Of a stretch of DNA of 64,000 nucleotides, positions 42,132 to 53,771 are shown one piece after another (the stretch's first letter is position 1; every line of letters begins with the position of its first letter). The DNA is from Zizania palustris (lineage: Eukaryota > Streptophyta > Magnoliopsida > Poales > Poaceae): contig JAAALK010000965.1 of the NCBI GenBank assembly GCA_019279435.1, positions 1 to 64,000 of the forward strand, read 5' to 3'. The notes below the pieces were generated by a model. The model was not told the origin of the DNA and made no database searches. It was given only the letters and a program-made list of their open reading frames with translations. Position numbers and translations under genes: made by a program.

Positions 42132-44062
42132 CTACCCGCGGAGACATATTCTGCCTCAGCGGTGGAAAGGGCAACGGAGTTTTGTTTCTTAGAGGCCCAA
42201 GAAACAAGAGACCTCCCAAGGAATTGACACCCTCCAGAAGTGCTTTTACGATCAACTAAGCAACCGGCATAATCCGAATCGGAATAGCCAATTAGCTCAA
42301 ATTTAGCACCTTTGGGGTACCACAAGCCTATATGGATGGAATGTTTTAAATATCTTAGAATTCTCTTGACCGCCATCAAATGACAATCTTTTGGTGCGGC
42401 TTGAAATCTAGCACACATGCAAACACTAAACATGATATCGGGCCTAGATGCGGTAAGATAGAGCAAACTACCAATCATGGATCTATATAATTTTTGATCT
42501 ACCGGTTTACCTCCCTCATTTAGGTCGAGATGTCTGTTGGTCGCCATAGCGGTCTTGATAGGCTTTGCTTCCATCAATCTGAACCTTTTGAGAAGATCAT
42601 GAATATACTTCGTTTGGCTCACAATGGTTCCATTCTTGAGTTGCTTGACTTGAAATCCAAGGAAGAAACTCAATTCTCCTATCATGGACATCTCAAATTC
42701 CCTAGACATCATATCACCAAAAACTTTGCACAATTCTTCATTAGTAGAACCGGATATAATATCATCGACATAAATTTGACAGACAAAGAAATCATCATTA
42801 ATTATTTTTGTAAACAAGGTAGTGTCGACTTTACCAATTTTAAAACCCTTTGAGAGGAGAAAATCTCTCAATCTTTCATACCAAGCTCTAGGAGCTTGTT
42901 TTAGACCATAGAGAGCTTTTGAGAGCTTATAAACATGGTTAGGATTTTTAGGATTCTCAAAGCCGGGTGGTTGTTCAACAAAAACTAGTTCGGCTATTTC
43001 GCCATTCAAGAAAGCACTTTTCACATCCATTTGATATAACTTAATATCAAAACATGAAGCAAAAGCAAGTAAGATGCGAATAGCTTCTAGTCTAGCAACG
43101 GGAGCAAAGGTTTCACCAAAATCCAAACCTTCGACTTGAGTGAATCCTTGTGCTACCAATCTTGCCTTGTTTCTCACGACCAACCCGTTTTCATCTTGCT
43201 TGTTCCTAAAAACCCACTTTGTTCCAATTACGTTGTGCTCCTTGGGTCTCTCCACCAATGTCCAAACTTTGTTTCTTTCAAAGTTGTTGAGCTCTTCATG
43301 CATAGCATTTACCCAATCCGGGTCATTTAGAGCTTCATCTACATGTTTAGGCTCAATAGAAGAAACAAACGAGTAATGCTCACAAATAGAAGCAACACGA
43401 GATCTAGTTTGAACACCCTTACTAATGTCACCCAAGACTTGATCAATTGGGTGATCTTTTGCGGTGGCATTGTGAACCTTGGATGGAATAGTAGAGGATT
43501 GATTTTTGGCTTCATCTTCACCAAGTTGAGTCAAATTTTGCGTAGCGGAAGTAGAAGCTTCAACTTGAGTGGAGGATGGAAGTTCATCATCTTCTTTAGG
43601 CTTGATGTCACCGATGGACATGTTCTTCATTGCCCTTATCAAGCCTTCATCACCTACATCATCCAAATTTTCGTGCCCCTCTTGGGAGCCATTAGTCTCA
43701 TCAAATTGAACATCCGAGGTTTCTTCAACAATACCTTTGCTCTTGTTATACACTCGGTATGCCTTGCTATTTGATGCATATCCAAGGAGAAATCCTTCAT
43801 CACAACGACTTTCAAACTTGGTTAGTCTAACACCTTTTCTATAAATATAGCATTTGCAACCAAAAACAGGAAAGTAAGCAATATTTGGTTTTCGTCCAAT
43901 TAAGAGTTCATATGGAGTCTTTTTCAAAAGACGATGCAAATAAAGACGATTAGAAGCATGGCAAGAAGTGTTTATAGCTTCCGCCCAAAAAGAGTCGGAG
44001 ACACTATACTCATCAAGCATAGTTCTAGCCATCTCAATAAGGGTCCTATTCTTTCTTTCCAC
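42080..44062 (-). pseudogene. Integrase C-terminus, RT and RNase H of E2
   Basis: 660 open codons. Starts within integrase (MERKNRTLIEMARTMLDEY), then FGCKCYIYRKG and FLLGYASNSKAYRVY. The RT follows: DWVNAMHEELNNFERNKVW, IGTKWVFRNKQ, YQMDVKSAFLNGEIAE and the active site QIYVDDIISGS. The RNase H has GYSDSDYAGCLVDRKS and STAEAEYVSAGS. It ends by frameshift at 42080. Active-site residues of RT are conserved. Confidence 0.92.
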
Positions 44063-44098
44063 AACACCATTTTGTTGTGGTGAATAGGTGGCGGAAAG

Positions 44099-44950
44099 CT
44101 AATGCTTAATGCCGAGATCATCACAATAATCCTCAATATTTGTATTTTTAAACTCGGATCCATTGTCACTCCTTACTTTTACAATAGAAAAGTTGAATTC
44201 GTTTTGAGCTCGTTTTGCAAACTTTTTGAAAATCTCGGAGGTCTTAGCTTTGTCATGTAAAAAGAAGACCCAAGTAAATCTTGAGAAATCATCCACAATA
44301 ACAAGACAAAAACTATTTCCACCGATGCTTTTGTAAGTTGTTGGACCAAATAAATCAATATGCAAAAGCTCCAAAGGTCTAGAAGTGGACATGATGCTTT
44401 TGCTAGGATGAGAGCAAGCAACTTGCCTCCCCGCTAGACAAGCACTACAAAGTTTATCTTTTTCAAATTTTATATCTTTCAAACCAACAACCAAATCTCT
44501 TTTTGCAAGTTTGTTTAGTTGATTCATTCCCACATGAGCAAGCCTTCTATGCCAAAGCCAACCCAATGAGGTTTTTGCAACCAAACAAGTTTTCAAATTA
44601 GCTTCATTTGAAGAGAGATCCACCAAATAGAGATTTCCAAAACGAAAACCTTTGAAAACTAAGGAGTTATCCTGGATAATTGTTACAAATACTTCTTGAG
44701 GATTAAATGTGCATGAAAGGCCTAAATCACATAGTTGAGCAATGGACAATAAGTTGAAATTCAATGACTCAACTAGTGAAACATTTGAAATGGAGAAATC
44801 ATTTGAGATAGCAATTTTACCTAGACCCATTACCTTTCCTTTACTATTGTCACCGAAAGTCACTCTTTCTTGATCTTTAGCACCAACTTCAAAAGATGTG
44901 AACATTTTCCTATCACCGGTCATATGTTGAGTGCACCCACTATCAAGCAC
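44099..44950 (-). pseudogene. Protease and integrase core of E2
   Basis: Protease active site WVLDSGCTQHMTGD at the start. The integrase follows with HRRLAHVGMNQLNKLA, CSACLAGRQ (HHCC finger), LLHIDLFGPT (first Asp) and VKVRSDNGSEFKN (second Asp). A TAG at 44099-44101 interrupts it just before SATYSPQQNGVVE, in the same frame as 44062-42080; relatives have Glu there. Confidence 0.9.
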
Positions 44951-44992
44951 CCAATGTGATCCTCCGGTGTGGTAGTTTACCTACAAAAGAGA

Positions 44993-46066
44993 TCAAGCCT
45001 TTTTAGGTACCCAAATCCTTTTGGGTCCTTGTAGGTTAGTTATCAAGGCCTTTGGCACCCAAATAGATTTATTCTTTTCTCCTAAAATAGGAGTGCCCAA
45101 AAACTTAGCATAAATAGAGCCATTATTAGCTCTCTTAAGCATGTAATGAGAATCAAATACATCATTTTTAGGAGTATTGTTTATGTGGCATTCACCAATT
45201 ATGTGACCAACTTTTCGACATTTATTGCAAAATTTTCCATTACTCTTAACAAACCTTGGGGCTTGGTAGGAAGGCTTTTTGCCCTTCTTGGGAACAAAAC
45301 CAAGTCCCTCCTTGTTGAAAGAGCATCTTTGTTGGCTTAAAATTTTATCAAGAGTATTTTTACCTTTGAAGCATCTTTCCAAACTCTTACGTAGTTTGGC
45401 AACTTGCTCCTTGAGCTCATGATTTTCAACAATTAACAATGAATTTGATGAAGATGATATATTTGTTGAACATGAAGCAATATCAAGAGTGGATGAGCAT
45501 GGCATAGCAAGTAAGTCATCACATGAGGTTGATATGCTAGTCTTTGTAGGAATGCAATTTTCAACATTTAGACATGCATCATCAAAAATATCACATGTGA
45601 CGCCTATATCTACTTTTGGCCCAATGAGTGTAGAGGCAATGAGTGCTTCATGAGCTTCCTCAAGCTTCTCATGAGAGACCAAAAGCATCATATGAGAAGT
45701 TTTCAACTCCTCATATTTAGCCGTTAAGGACTCATGATCTTTCTTGAGAGCCTTAAATTTGACTCTCTCTTTGCCACTTAACTCATTTAGCTCCTCAAGC
45801 ATTTGTGCAAGATCATCATAAGATAATTCATCATCACTATCATTTTGTTCACTAACACAAGTAGATGTTACCTTAGTACTTCCTTTTGCCATGAGACAAA
45901 AAGGAGAGTATAGTGATGAAGCTTCCGTGATTGTGATTCCCGCCATGTTCTTCTTTCTTGAGTTTGACTCACCACCGGAGTCAGAGCTTGAAGAAGAATC
46001 GGAGCTATCTTCATTTGAATCCCATTCTCCCACAAATGCTTCATTTCTACCCTTTTTCTTGTTCAA
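44993..46066 (-). pseudogene. Gag C-terminal region of E2
   Basis: Acidic Ser-rich start (DSNEDSSDSSSSSDSGGES), a coiled-coil stretch (DLAQMLEELNELSGKERVKF), then Cys-rich and Ser-rich segments. The second knuckle is CNKCRKVGHIIGEC, followed by a Lys/Trp-Val-Pro repeat near the end (KSIWVPKAL, KRIWVPKKA). Stops at 44993 and just before the protease separate it from pol in the same frame. Confidence 0.85.
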
Positions 46067-47037
46067 CTTCTTGAAAAGCCTTTTCTTCCCATTCTTCTCT
46101 TTGTTCTTCTTTTGAGATTTATCATCTTCGCTTTCTTGTTTGTTCGGGCAGCTTGAGGCAAATGACCCTTCTCATTACACTCGAAACATCTTACATTCTT
46201 GAGGTTTCTTTTGGTTGACTTCTTGTCACCATTGTTCTTGAATGAGCTTGAAGAACTTCCTCTCTTTTTCATGAACCGGTTGAACTTTCTCACAAAGAGA
46301 GCCATTTCTTCATCCTCGGTATCGCCATCACAAGAGGTGTCTTCTTCTTCTTCACATTTCTTTTCAACCTTGGCCTTCAAGGCAATATTCTTCTTCTTGG
46401 ATGAGGAGTGATCTTCGGCGCTTCCTTCAACTCTCTTGTTCTTGTAAATCTCATTTGTGTTGATAGTTCCCAAAAGAGTTGTGGGTGTCAAACTTGACAT
46501 ATCTAAGTTGATGAGGAAAGTCACCAACGTGTCATATTTCTCGGGCAAAGCTCTCAACATCTTTTGAGCAACTTCCAACTCCGTGTACTTCACTCCAACA
46601 CCCTTGAGATCATTGACAATCACATTAAGTCTTGCATACATCTCATTGACACTTTCATTCGGCAACATGGTGAATGTTTCATAGTTGATCTTGAGGTAGT
46701 GTGACTTGGCATTCTTCACACTTGTTGTTCCATCATGTATATCTTGAAGAGTGGTCCAAATGTTGTGTGACGTTGAAATATTGCTTATCCTATTGAACTC
46801 TTTGGCACACAAACAATTGAACAAAGCATTTGTAGCTTGAGCATCAAGTTGCATATCTTTCTTGTTTTGATAGGTTAGATTCATCTTGTCTTCAACTTCA
46901 AAACCTAACTCAACAATACGCCAAATTTCAAAGCTCATGGCTTTGAGGTGATCAGCCATACGAACTTTCTAAATAGAATAGTTAGTGCCATCAAAGTAAG
47001 GACCTTTGCCTACGTTGTGAACTACCTCGTCGGACAT
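46063..47037 (-). pseudogene. Gag N-terminal region of E2
   Basis: The ATG at 47037 begins MSDEVVHNVGKGPYFDGTNY. A TAG replaces a Trp codon near 46970, after which the frame stays open to 46063. Capsid motifs seen are ALFNCLCAKEFNRISNIST, NIWTTLQDIHDG, YARLNVIVNDLKGVG and KMLRALPEKYDTLVTFL. The first knuckle is CFECNEKGHLPQAA, where the last Cys is lost. It ends by frameshift into the next Gag segment. Confidence 0.88.
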
Positions 47038-47075
47038 CTTCTCTCTAGGCGGTAAAGCCTAACTTGAGAGACCAA

Positions 47076-47087
47076 GCTCTGATACCA
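47076..47087 (-). promoter_or_regulatory. Primer-binding site of E2
   Basis: TGGTATCAGAGC on minus, two bases from the 5' LTR; initiator-Met tRNA type. Confidence 0.9.
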
Positions 47088-47089
47088 CT

Positions 47090-48457
47090 TGTAGGACCGA
47101 TGTACTGACTAGAGGGGGGGTGAATAGGTGGTTTTTAAAACTAATTCGATTTCAGCTAAACAATGATCAAGGTCCTAAGACAATGGCAGCAAACCGCTAG
47201 AACAAGTATATTACTCTAGAAAAGTAAGTCTTGCACAAATAAACTTGCTCGAAGATAAAAGGGACAAGAGACAACCGAATTTTATCCCGAGGTTCGGAAA
47301 TTTGCCAATTTCCTACGTCCTCGTTGAGGCGAGTTTCACTTGACCGCTCTCTTCACCAAGCCTTGGATTTCTCAAAGAGAAATTAGCTTGAAGATGAGCC
47401 GGCAACGGAAGTGCAACTCTCGGGCCTCGATCACTAGTGGTAGCTCTTCTCCACTCCGGATAGGCGAGCTCCAACATTCACAACCTCCCGGGTCTCCTCC
47501 ACAACCTTCTAGGAGAGATCACCGGTTTCTTCTCCAAGGCGTCTAGGAGATGGCAATCTCCAAGAGTAACAAGCTGCAATCAAAGCTAGGAGAAGAGGAT
47601 CAAGTGCCAAAATGCCAATGCAATGCAATTTACTCAATCACTTGATCACCCCTTTTTCTTCCCAACCTCACTAGTCTCAAATTAGTGCTCAATGGTGGGA
47701 GAGACTCTCTTGTGCTCAAGTATGCTCAAATGAATGCCAAAAAAAAATCTAGCAAAGGAGCTGTAGCAAGGGTTTATATAGCCACACACCCAAAAACTAG
47801 CCGTTACACAAGTTAGGTGGCTCTCTGCGCATTGTCGGTTTGACCACCCATCTTGGGCCGGTCTGACCGACCTCAACTGCAACGGCTAGAAACTAGCCGT
47901 TTACTGATGTGACAGGACGCCTCGGTCTGACCGGCCATTCTGGCCCGGTCGGACCGGCCCTACCCGGTCGGACCGGCCATCGGCTCGGTCGGACCGATAG
48001 TGCTCCCGTCGGCTCTGTAAACCAGCAGTTTTCTGCCCTGCGCAACCCGGTCGGACCGGCCCTCGGCCGGTCGGACCTCCCAACCCCAGCCGGTCTGACC
48101 GGACCCACATGGTCGGTCAGACCGCTAGGGTCAGACAACACATGATCGAAAGATACTATATGCAATGCAAATTGGCACTTGAAAATCAACTCATAACCAA
48201 GATGCAACCCCTCTTTATAGTACGGCAAAAACAAATTTTAAACCTAGCCTAATTGATCGCTCCAAACACCTCGATAAATTTCTAGATTCCTTCAAACCTT
48301 TTGCCGTAGCCTTTAAACGTCCAGATCTTCGGGTTTCCCATCTTGTGCTCCATTTGCGCGGGACCTACTCATTTCCTTCACACTTAAGAAAAGTATTAGT
48401 CCACAAAACGCATGTTTATCATTAATTACCAAAACTCACATAGGGCCTAGATCTTCA
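47090..48457 (-). repeat. Right LTR of E2 (5' LTR)
   Basis: 1368 bp. Partner of 37340-38772, with a 65-bp deletion near 48136 bounded by short ACAAC/AACA microhomology. TATA on minus near 47773-47782. Confidence 0.9.
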
Positions 48458-48600
48458 CTTGTAGACGTCCTCTTCGGCCATAAAAATGTGATTATAATCA
48501 GCGTTGCCATCAAGAAAACTTAGTACCTTGTGTCCTGAAGCATCGTTGATTAGCATGTCGGCTATCATTATGGCATATTCATCCTTTGGAGTGTCCTTGG
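48458..48600 (-). pseudogene. Reverse transcriptase of element B, middle piece
   Basis: 143 bp between E2 and F. On minus it encodes DTPKDEYAIMIADMLIND and VLSFLDGNADYNHIFMAEED, the gypsy RT stretch with the first catalytic Asp region. It continues directly into 37339 on one side and into 55448 on the other once E2 and F are removed. It includes TSD copies of both insertions (48458-48462 and 48596-48600). Confidence 0.88.
48596..48600. repeat. TSD of F, left copy (CTTGG)
   Basis: Repeated at 55448-55452 after the right LTR. Confidence 0.88.
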
Positions 48601-50274
48601 TGAGAAACCATGTTGAAGAATATGGTTTTGATATTCCAGATGTGATGAGTGATTGTCAACGGAAGTCAAAGGAAGGGAGAGATGAAGACCTGCTGAGTCT
48701 GAGGCGCATGTGACTCAGGTACACGGGCAGTGAGCGACAGCCGGGCAGAGGATCCGCGAAGTCAGGCTGACCCAATCCGGGTACATGGCTAGGAGCGGCA
48801 GAGGATCCACCGGTCTGTTGACTGGGTTTGACTCAGGTATACGGGCGGCGAGCGATTGCCGGGCTGAGGAAGCTGCGGGGTCGGGTCGACCCAATCCGGG
48901 TACCCGGTGCGAAGACGGTGGACGCTTTGTCAGTTTCAGCGTAAAACTGACAATCTATGTTTAATTCATTTTTATGATATTAATATTTAGCTTTTAAGTT
49001 TAGAATATTTTATTTAAGTCAAGTGATTTTTCTAAGAATATTTTAGTAATTTTTGGAATTTATTTTAGAGTCAGTTTAATTTTACCCGAGAGTAAATTAG
49101 TCTTTTCATGTATTAGGATTCGTCTATAAATAGGCCCCTATCCCCTTGGGGATAGATGACTGTTGTTATCAGATCATTATATAGTCCAATTATTTTCACC
49201 GGAGATTTTCATCTGCTATTTCGTCGCCGCCGCCACTGTTCCGTTTTCGCCGAAGTGAGTTTCTTCGTTATTTCCTGGCGCACGGAGCACTAGGGGCTTG
49301 GCTGCTTGCATGCACTGTTTTGCCTACTTCTCTGGACGGAGTGTGCTGTATTTTTTGGTAGGCGTGGACTTCGTTGTTCTTTTCTGCAGCAACTGAGAAC
49401 GCATGCAAGTTTTTGTGTGGTGTAGCACATAGCTAGTGCACAAGGCTAGTTGTAGACCCTTGCCATGCGTGGAAGCACCGGCAGCTCTCACGGCGTGCTG
49501 GTTTCCCGCCGCATCAGCTTCTCCGGGAGGGCAGCTTGGGCGTGGCAGCCAAGGCAGAGTCGGCATAACGCATCGGCCAAAGATTAGCTATTTTTCCGCA
49601 GTAGGGTTCGGGCTGCATGGCGCGATGTTCGGTGAACGTTTTTTCCAGCAGCAGATGGCGCGTGGCGTGTCAACAGAGAAGACCCAGGTAAGTTTTTAAT
49701 CCCCTATATTTTAGCTGTTTAGTTAAAACCAATATTTATCTATTTTTAATTAGCTAAAATAGTTTTACAAATTTCGTGGTTAATTTAATCTTCCAAAATA
49801 TTTTTAGTAATCGCATATTTTTATTTATATATCTGTTTAAGCTGCTTATATAAAAAGTAAAGAAAAGTTTATTATTCGCAGTAGTATTTTTAATTCTAAT
49901 ATTTACCTGAAATATTTTTGGTTTATTTCTGAATTAATTTTGGATGATCCATATTTTATTCAGTTAATTAGTATTTTATTTTTAGATTGCAATCCGAATA
50001 TTTTATTAAGAGATTCAGTGTTTTTCATTACATCATTAAATATTTCTAATACCAATTTTATTTACTACAGTATTTCTATTTAGTTTATATTTAATATCAT
50101 TTTAATTGGGACACGAGTTATTTTTAGTCTAGATAACTTTAATTCCAGTAATTTGCTTTGCTAATATTATTTGTTTGGCTAAGTTTGTTTGGGTGTTGGG
50201 TTTAGATAACAGTTTAGCAAGAAATTTTTAGGCACCCATTCACCCCCTCTCTGGTCGCTACTTTCGGTCCTACA
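48601..50274 (+). repeat. Left LTR of F (5' LTR)
   Basis: 1674 bp. TATA box CTATAAATAG at 49124-49133. Downstream part (49700-50200) very AT-rich. It shows a few dozen differences and small indels from the right LTR. Confidence 0.9.
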
Positions 50275-50276
50275 AG

Positions 50277-50288
50277 TGGTATCAGAGC
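50277..50288 (+). promoter_or_regulatory. Primer-binding site of F
   Basis: TGGTATCAGAGC two bases after the 5' LTR; initiator-Met tRNA type. Confidence 0.92.
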
Positions 50289-50341
50289 AAGGTTAGGTTT
50301 TTTCTAATATCTTAACCGATTCTAAAACCTAGGTAGTGACC

Positions 50342-52390
50342 ATGACGTCTTCTGGTAAAATCCAATCCCTAGAATCTTTTGGCTGCAGTTATTGGAAGAC
50401 TCGCATGCGAGCATACCTTATGAGCTAGAGCTCGGACATATGGGAGATTTGTGTTCATCCTAGTTTCACCATAACGACTATTGCTGCGGATACTACTGCT
50501 GATGTAATTACCCAACATCAAACTAATAGTAAGGCGGTGAATATTTTATTTTCTTGTCTAGGTCCTAGTGAGTTTGAGCGTGTTAGCCATCTCACCACTG
50601 CTCGAGAGATCTGGGCTACCCTCCAGGCACACCATGAGGGGACAGCTTGGGTCAAGGCTAGGCTATATCAGACCTACCGGCGTGAGTATGAAAATTTTTC
50701 ACAAAAGCCGGGTGAGACCATTGAGGCTTTGTTTGGTCGTTTTCAATCGATCATTAACAAGCTTCGCGTTAACAAGGCCGAGCGTGATCAGGTGGTCTCG
50801 GATCATGAACAGGCGCTTAAGGTACTCCATACCTTGGATCCTAAGGTCTGGGAGATCAAGGTCTCTTCTATTGTTGAGAGCGCGTCTTATGATACCTTGA
50901 CCGTCGCAAAGCTTTTTAGTAAGCTCAAGGCTTCAGAGGTCGATATTTAGTTGAGATCAAATCTCACTGATTCTGGCTCAAAGACTCTGGCACTTGCGAC
51001 ACCATCTGCTGATCCTAATGCCATGAGTTGTACTGTTTTTTCCTTGATGTCTATCTCCGAGGAACAACTTGATACTCTAGGAGATGATGATCTGTGCTTG
51101 TTTAACAACCGGGTGCGACGTGTCTATGATATGCGAATGTTTAAGAGACACGGCATAAAATCCGGATGCTTTGAGTGTGGTGACCCAGGTCATTTCATCG
51201 CCGACTGCCCCAAGCAGAAGAATTACAAGAAGGGCACTGGCGACAACTCCTACAACTCTGGCAAGTATGACAACTCCACAAAGGGCAAGCCAAAGACAAG
51301 ATTTTTTCGAAAGGCTCTAAAGGATTACAGGCGTGTGAACAAGAAGCGATACAAGACCTTCTTCGCCAAGATGGAGAAAAGATACTCTAAGAGATCCCGT
51401 CTTCCTCCTCGTCTTCAAGTTCAAGTGATCAAGCTAAAAGCTGAGAAGTCTGTCGAAGTTGATAAAGAGTGCGAGATCTGCTTGTCTCAGGTGGAGGTGT
51501 TAGCTTCTTTGAGAGAGGAACTAGCTGATGTTCAGAACGAGAACTTTTACCTCCATTCAATCCTTGGTTGGATCAGTGCTAAAGAGTCACAACTCGGCAT
51601 GATGATCCAGCAGTTCAATAGACAGGATGGTTTTGGAGTAGGTTACACATATACCAAGGCTGATTTTGAGAGAGTCATTAGCCGTGCAGTGGAGTGGAGT
51701 AAGATGACTCCCGAACAGAGATATCCCAAGACTCACTCCACTGAGTCCTTTAAGGATAGTCAGCCTAAGGATGGAGTGATTCAAGAACAATCTAAAGCTC
51801 CACCTAAGAAGCAGATCTAGGTTCCAAAACCTAAAACTCTCCACACTTCTCTTGATTCTTTACCTGGACCCTCTCACACCAAAGATGTTACATCCAACAC
51901 CACCATGCCTAAGATTCCCAAGCCACAACAACATCCCAAGAAGCCTACCTATCATTGTGAGTTTTGTTAGAGAGACGGTCATCTTGAGGAGTTTTGCTTC
52001 AGGAGGAAGCGGGTTGAGCGAGCAGAGAGAGCTCGAAGTGGGCAGGAGTAGTTCTACCAGCAGGGTGGTAGACATAGAGTTTCTCGACGTAGAGAGAGGC
52101 TAGAGGCCAGGCCACGTCATGTAGGTGGTGGTAGAGGAGATGCTTTTTATGATCGTGCTCCGAAGGGTGGTTTTCATTCTGGCAGAGTTCCAGATCATTA
52201 TGGATACGACTTTTGACCTTGTGACTGTGATTTTAGGCAGAACAGAGGACCGCGCTTTGAGCCGCGTTTTGGTCCAGACTCATATGATTCCTTCTGCTTT
52301 CCTACATTTGAGCAGATGGCTAGACACTGGTTTAACACCTTTGCCAAACCTGGTGTTGGACCGTTTGTTCCCACTCATGATTATTGATCT
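50342..52390 (+). pseudogene. Gag of F, interrupted by stops
   Basis: The ATG at 50342 opens the frame of the copia Gag start (SYWKTRMRAYL). Stops follow near 50426, at 50948-50950 and at 51818-51820, but the frame is otherwise continuous to about 52210. Capsid motifs are NILFSCLGPSEFERVSHLTT, AREIWATLQAHHEG and LFGRFQSIINKLRVN. The first knuckle is CFECGDPGHFIADC; then a Lys-rich region, a coiled-coil-like part, and a second knuckle at about 51955 whose second half is GHLEEFC. The tail near 52300 reads MARHWF in another frame. Gag organisation matches E1. Confidence 0.85.
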
Positions 52391-53757
52391 TGATTTGGGA
52401 GTTGTGTATCCTTTTGGGGATATTTCGAGTCAGCTTTTCATTGGTATCAGTTTTTCTTTCTTTTTTTTATTTTTATTGAGTTTTTTTTTGTGTGTTCATA
52501 TCATGCATAATCATAAATCACATTTTGAGCTTGCTTCTGCTATATGATTAATCTGCTTTACTTTCTCTAGCTAGTATATGTGGCTGATTACCTGTCAATG
52601 ATCATGTTCTGCTTCAGTTCACATGATATATCTGATATTTGTCATATGCATGGCTTTTATGCTTTAAAATTAAAAAATGATCACCATTGTTTCTGATAAC
52701 TAGCATGTGTAGGCTGAATGCTTTCGCTATCTTTTACATGCCTTGTAGCTAGATCCTTACTTAGATGTAGATATGCAACTTGGACATCCATATGCTTTAA
52801 ATATGAAAATTGTGCTATAAAAAATGATAAAAATTCAGAAAAATGAAAAATTTGTGCATTTTTATGATTATCAGAAAAGATCCAGGTGGGTTTTCTTTTG
52901 TCGCATTGCATTGTTCTGGACTGCTTACCATAGCACTTTGGTATGAACTAGGATGGTGTAATGTATGCCAAGACCAATGTCTTAAGCTTCTGATGGTCCA
53001 GTTCTGGCCTAAGCTTGACTTGGTCGGTCAGCATAAGGTTTGACATGCAAATAACCCCTGGCAGAAATGAAAAATAAACAGAGAAAGAAATAATCTGAAA
53101 AATTTAAAATAAAGATGACAAGTTTGCTGAAGCACTTTGTTTTGGACAATGCTTATCTTGGTAGATATCAGTTAGCTTTTGCATCTCATGCTTTACTTTG
53201 CTTGTCAACTAGAAAATGTGGTGATGCTTTTTGTTTGCAAAAATCGAAAAATGCGTGCTAATGACTATCTTTAGATATCGTCTGTTACACTGATCATGTC
53301 ATGTATCTTAGATAGTATATCTTTTACTATACTTGTTAGATGTTGTAATTGCAGTTAATCATATCTAAGAAGCATGCTTTTCACACTCCACCTGCACCCC
53401 ATCTGCATTCATGGCATATTTTGAGGGGAAGCTGCATTTCAGGGGGAGTTTTTGTTTACATCTCTTTAAAGTGCATTTAGTCTCACTTGATGAGTCCAAT
53501 TGTCAACAAGGGGGAGAAATTTTGGATATATTTTTGGCTTTCTCTAGGATTTATTTCAGGGGGAGTTTATGCACTTGTTTTTGAGGCTTTATTTTTGGTT
53601 AACCATAATGACCATTTTTCGTGCTTCTGTTTGGCTTTTGGTCATTAGGGTTAAACTTTTATTTTCTTTCTTCTATTTTCTTTTGTTTTTGTTTTCCTAT
53701 TTCCACATGTTTTGCAGGTTATGGAAATGAGCTGAAAAGGGTGTTGACAATGCACTC
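52391..53757 (+). other. Non-coding 3' interior of F
   Basis: About 1.4 kb, AT-rich, without a credible gene. The pol genes expected here are absent. GGGGGAG tracts occur at about 53441, 53510, 53560 and 53763. Confidence 0.7.
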
Positions 53758-53771
53758 ATCAAGGGGGAGAT
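53758..53771 (+). promoter_or_regulatory. Polypurine tract of F
   Basis: CAAGGGGGAGAT directly before the right LTR, the last of several similar tracts. Confidence 0.85.

Larger units (their letters stand above)
37340..48457 (-). mobile_element. Ty1/copia Sirevirus-type element E2 with env-like gene
   Basis: 11.1-kb minus-strand element inside the RT of B. LTRs are 37340-38772 and 47090-48457 (TGTAGGA...ATCTTCA). TSD CTTGT lies at 37335-37339 and 48458-48462. Met-tRNA primer site at 47076-47087. Order is Gag, PR, INT, RT, RNH, then an env-like open region, then several GGGGGAG tracts. LTRs differ by a 65-bp indel and by roughly a dozen or more substitutions, so it is older than E1. Several stops and frameshifts break it. 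Confidence 0.9.

Noticed and set aside
52440..52455. Second TGGTATCAG as another primer-binding site in F
   Set aside because: Only nine bases match and it is not next to an LTR end.
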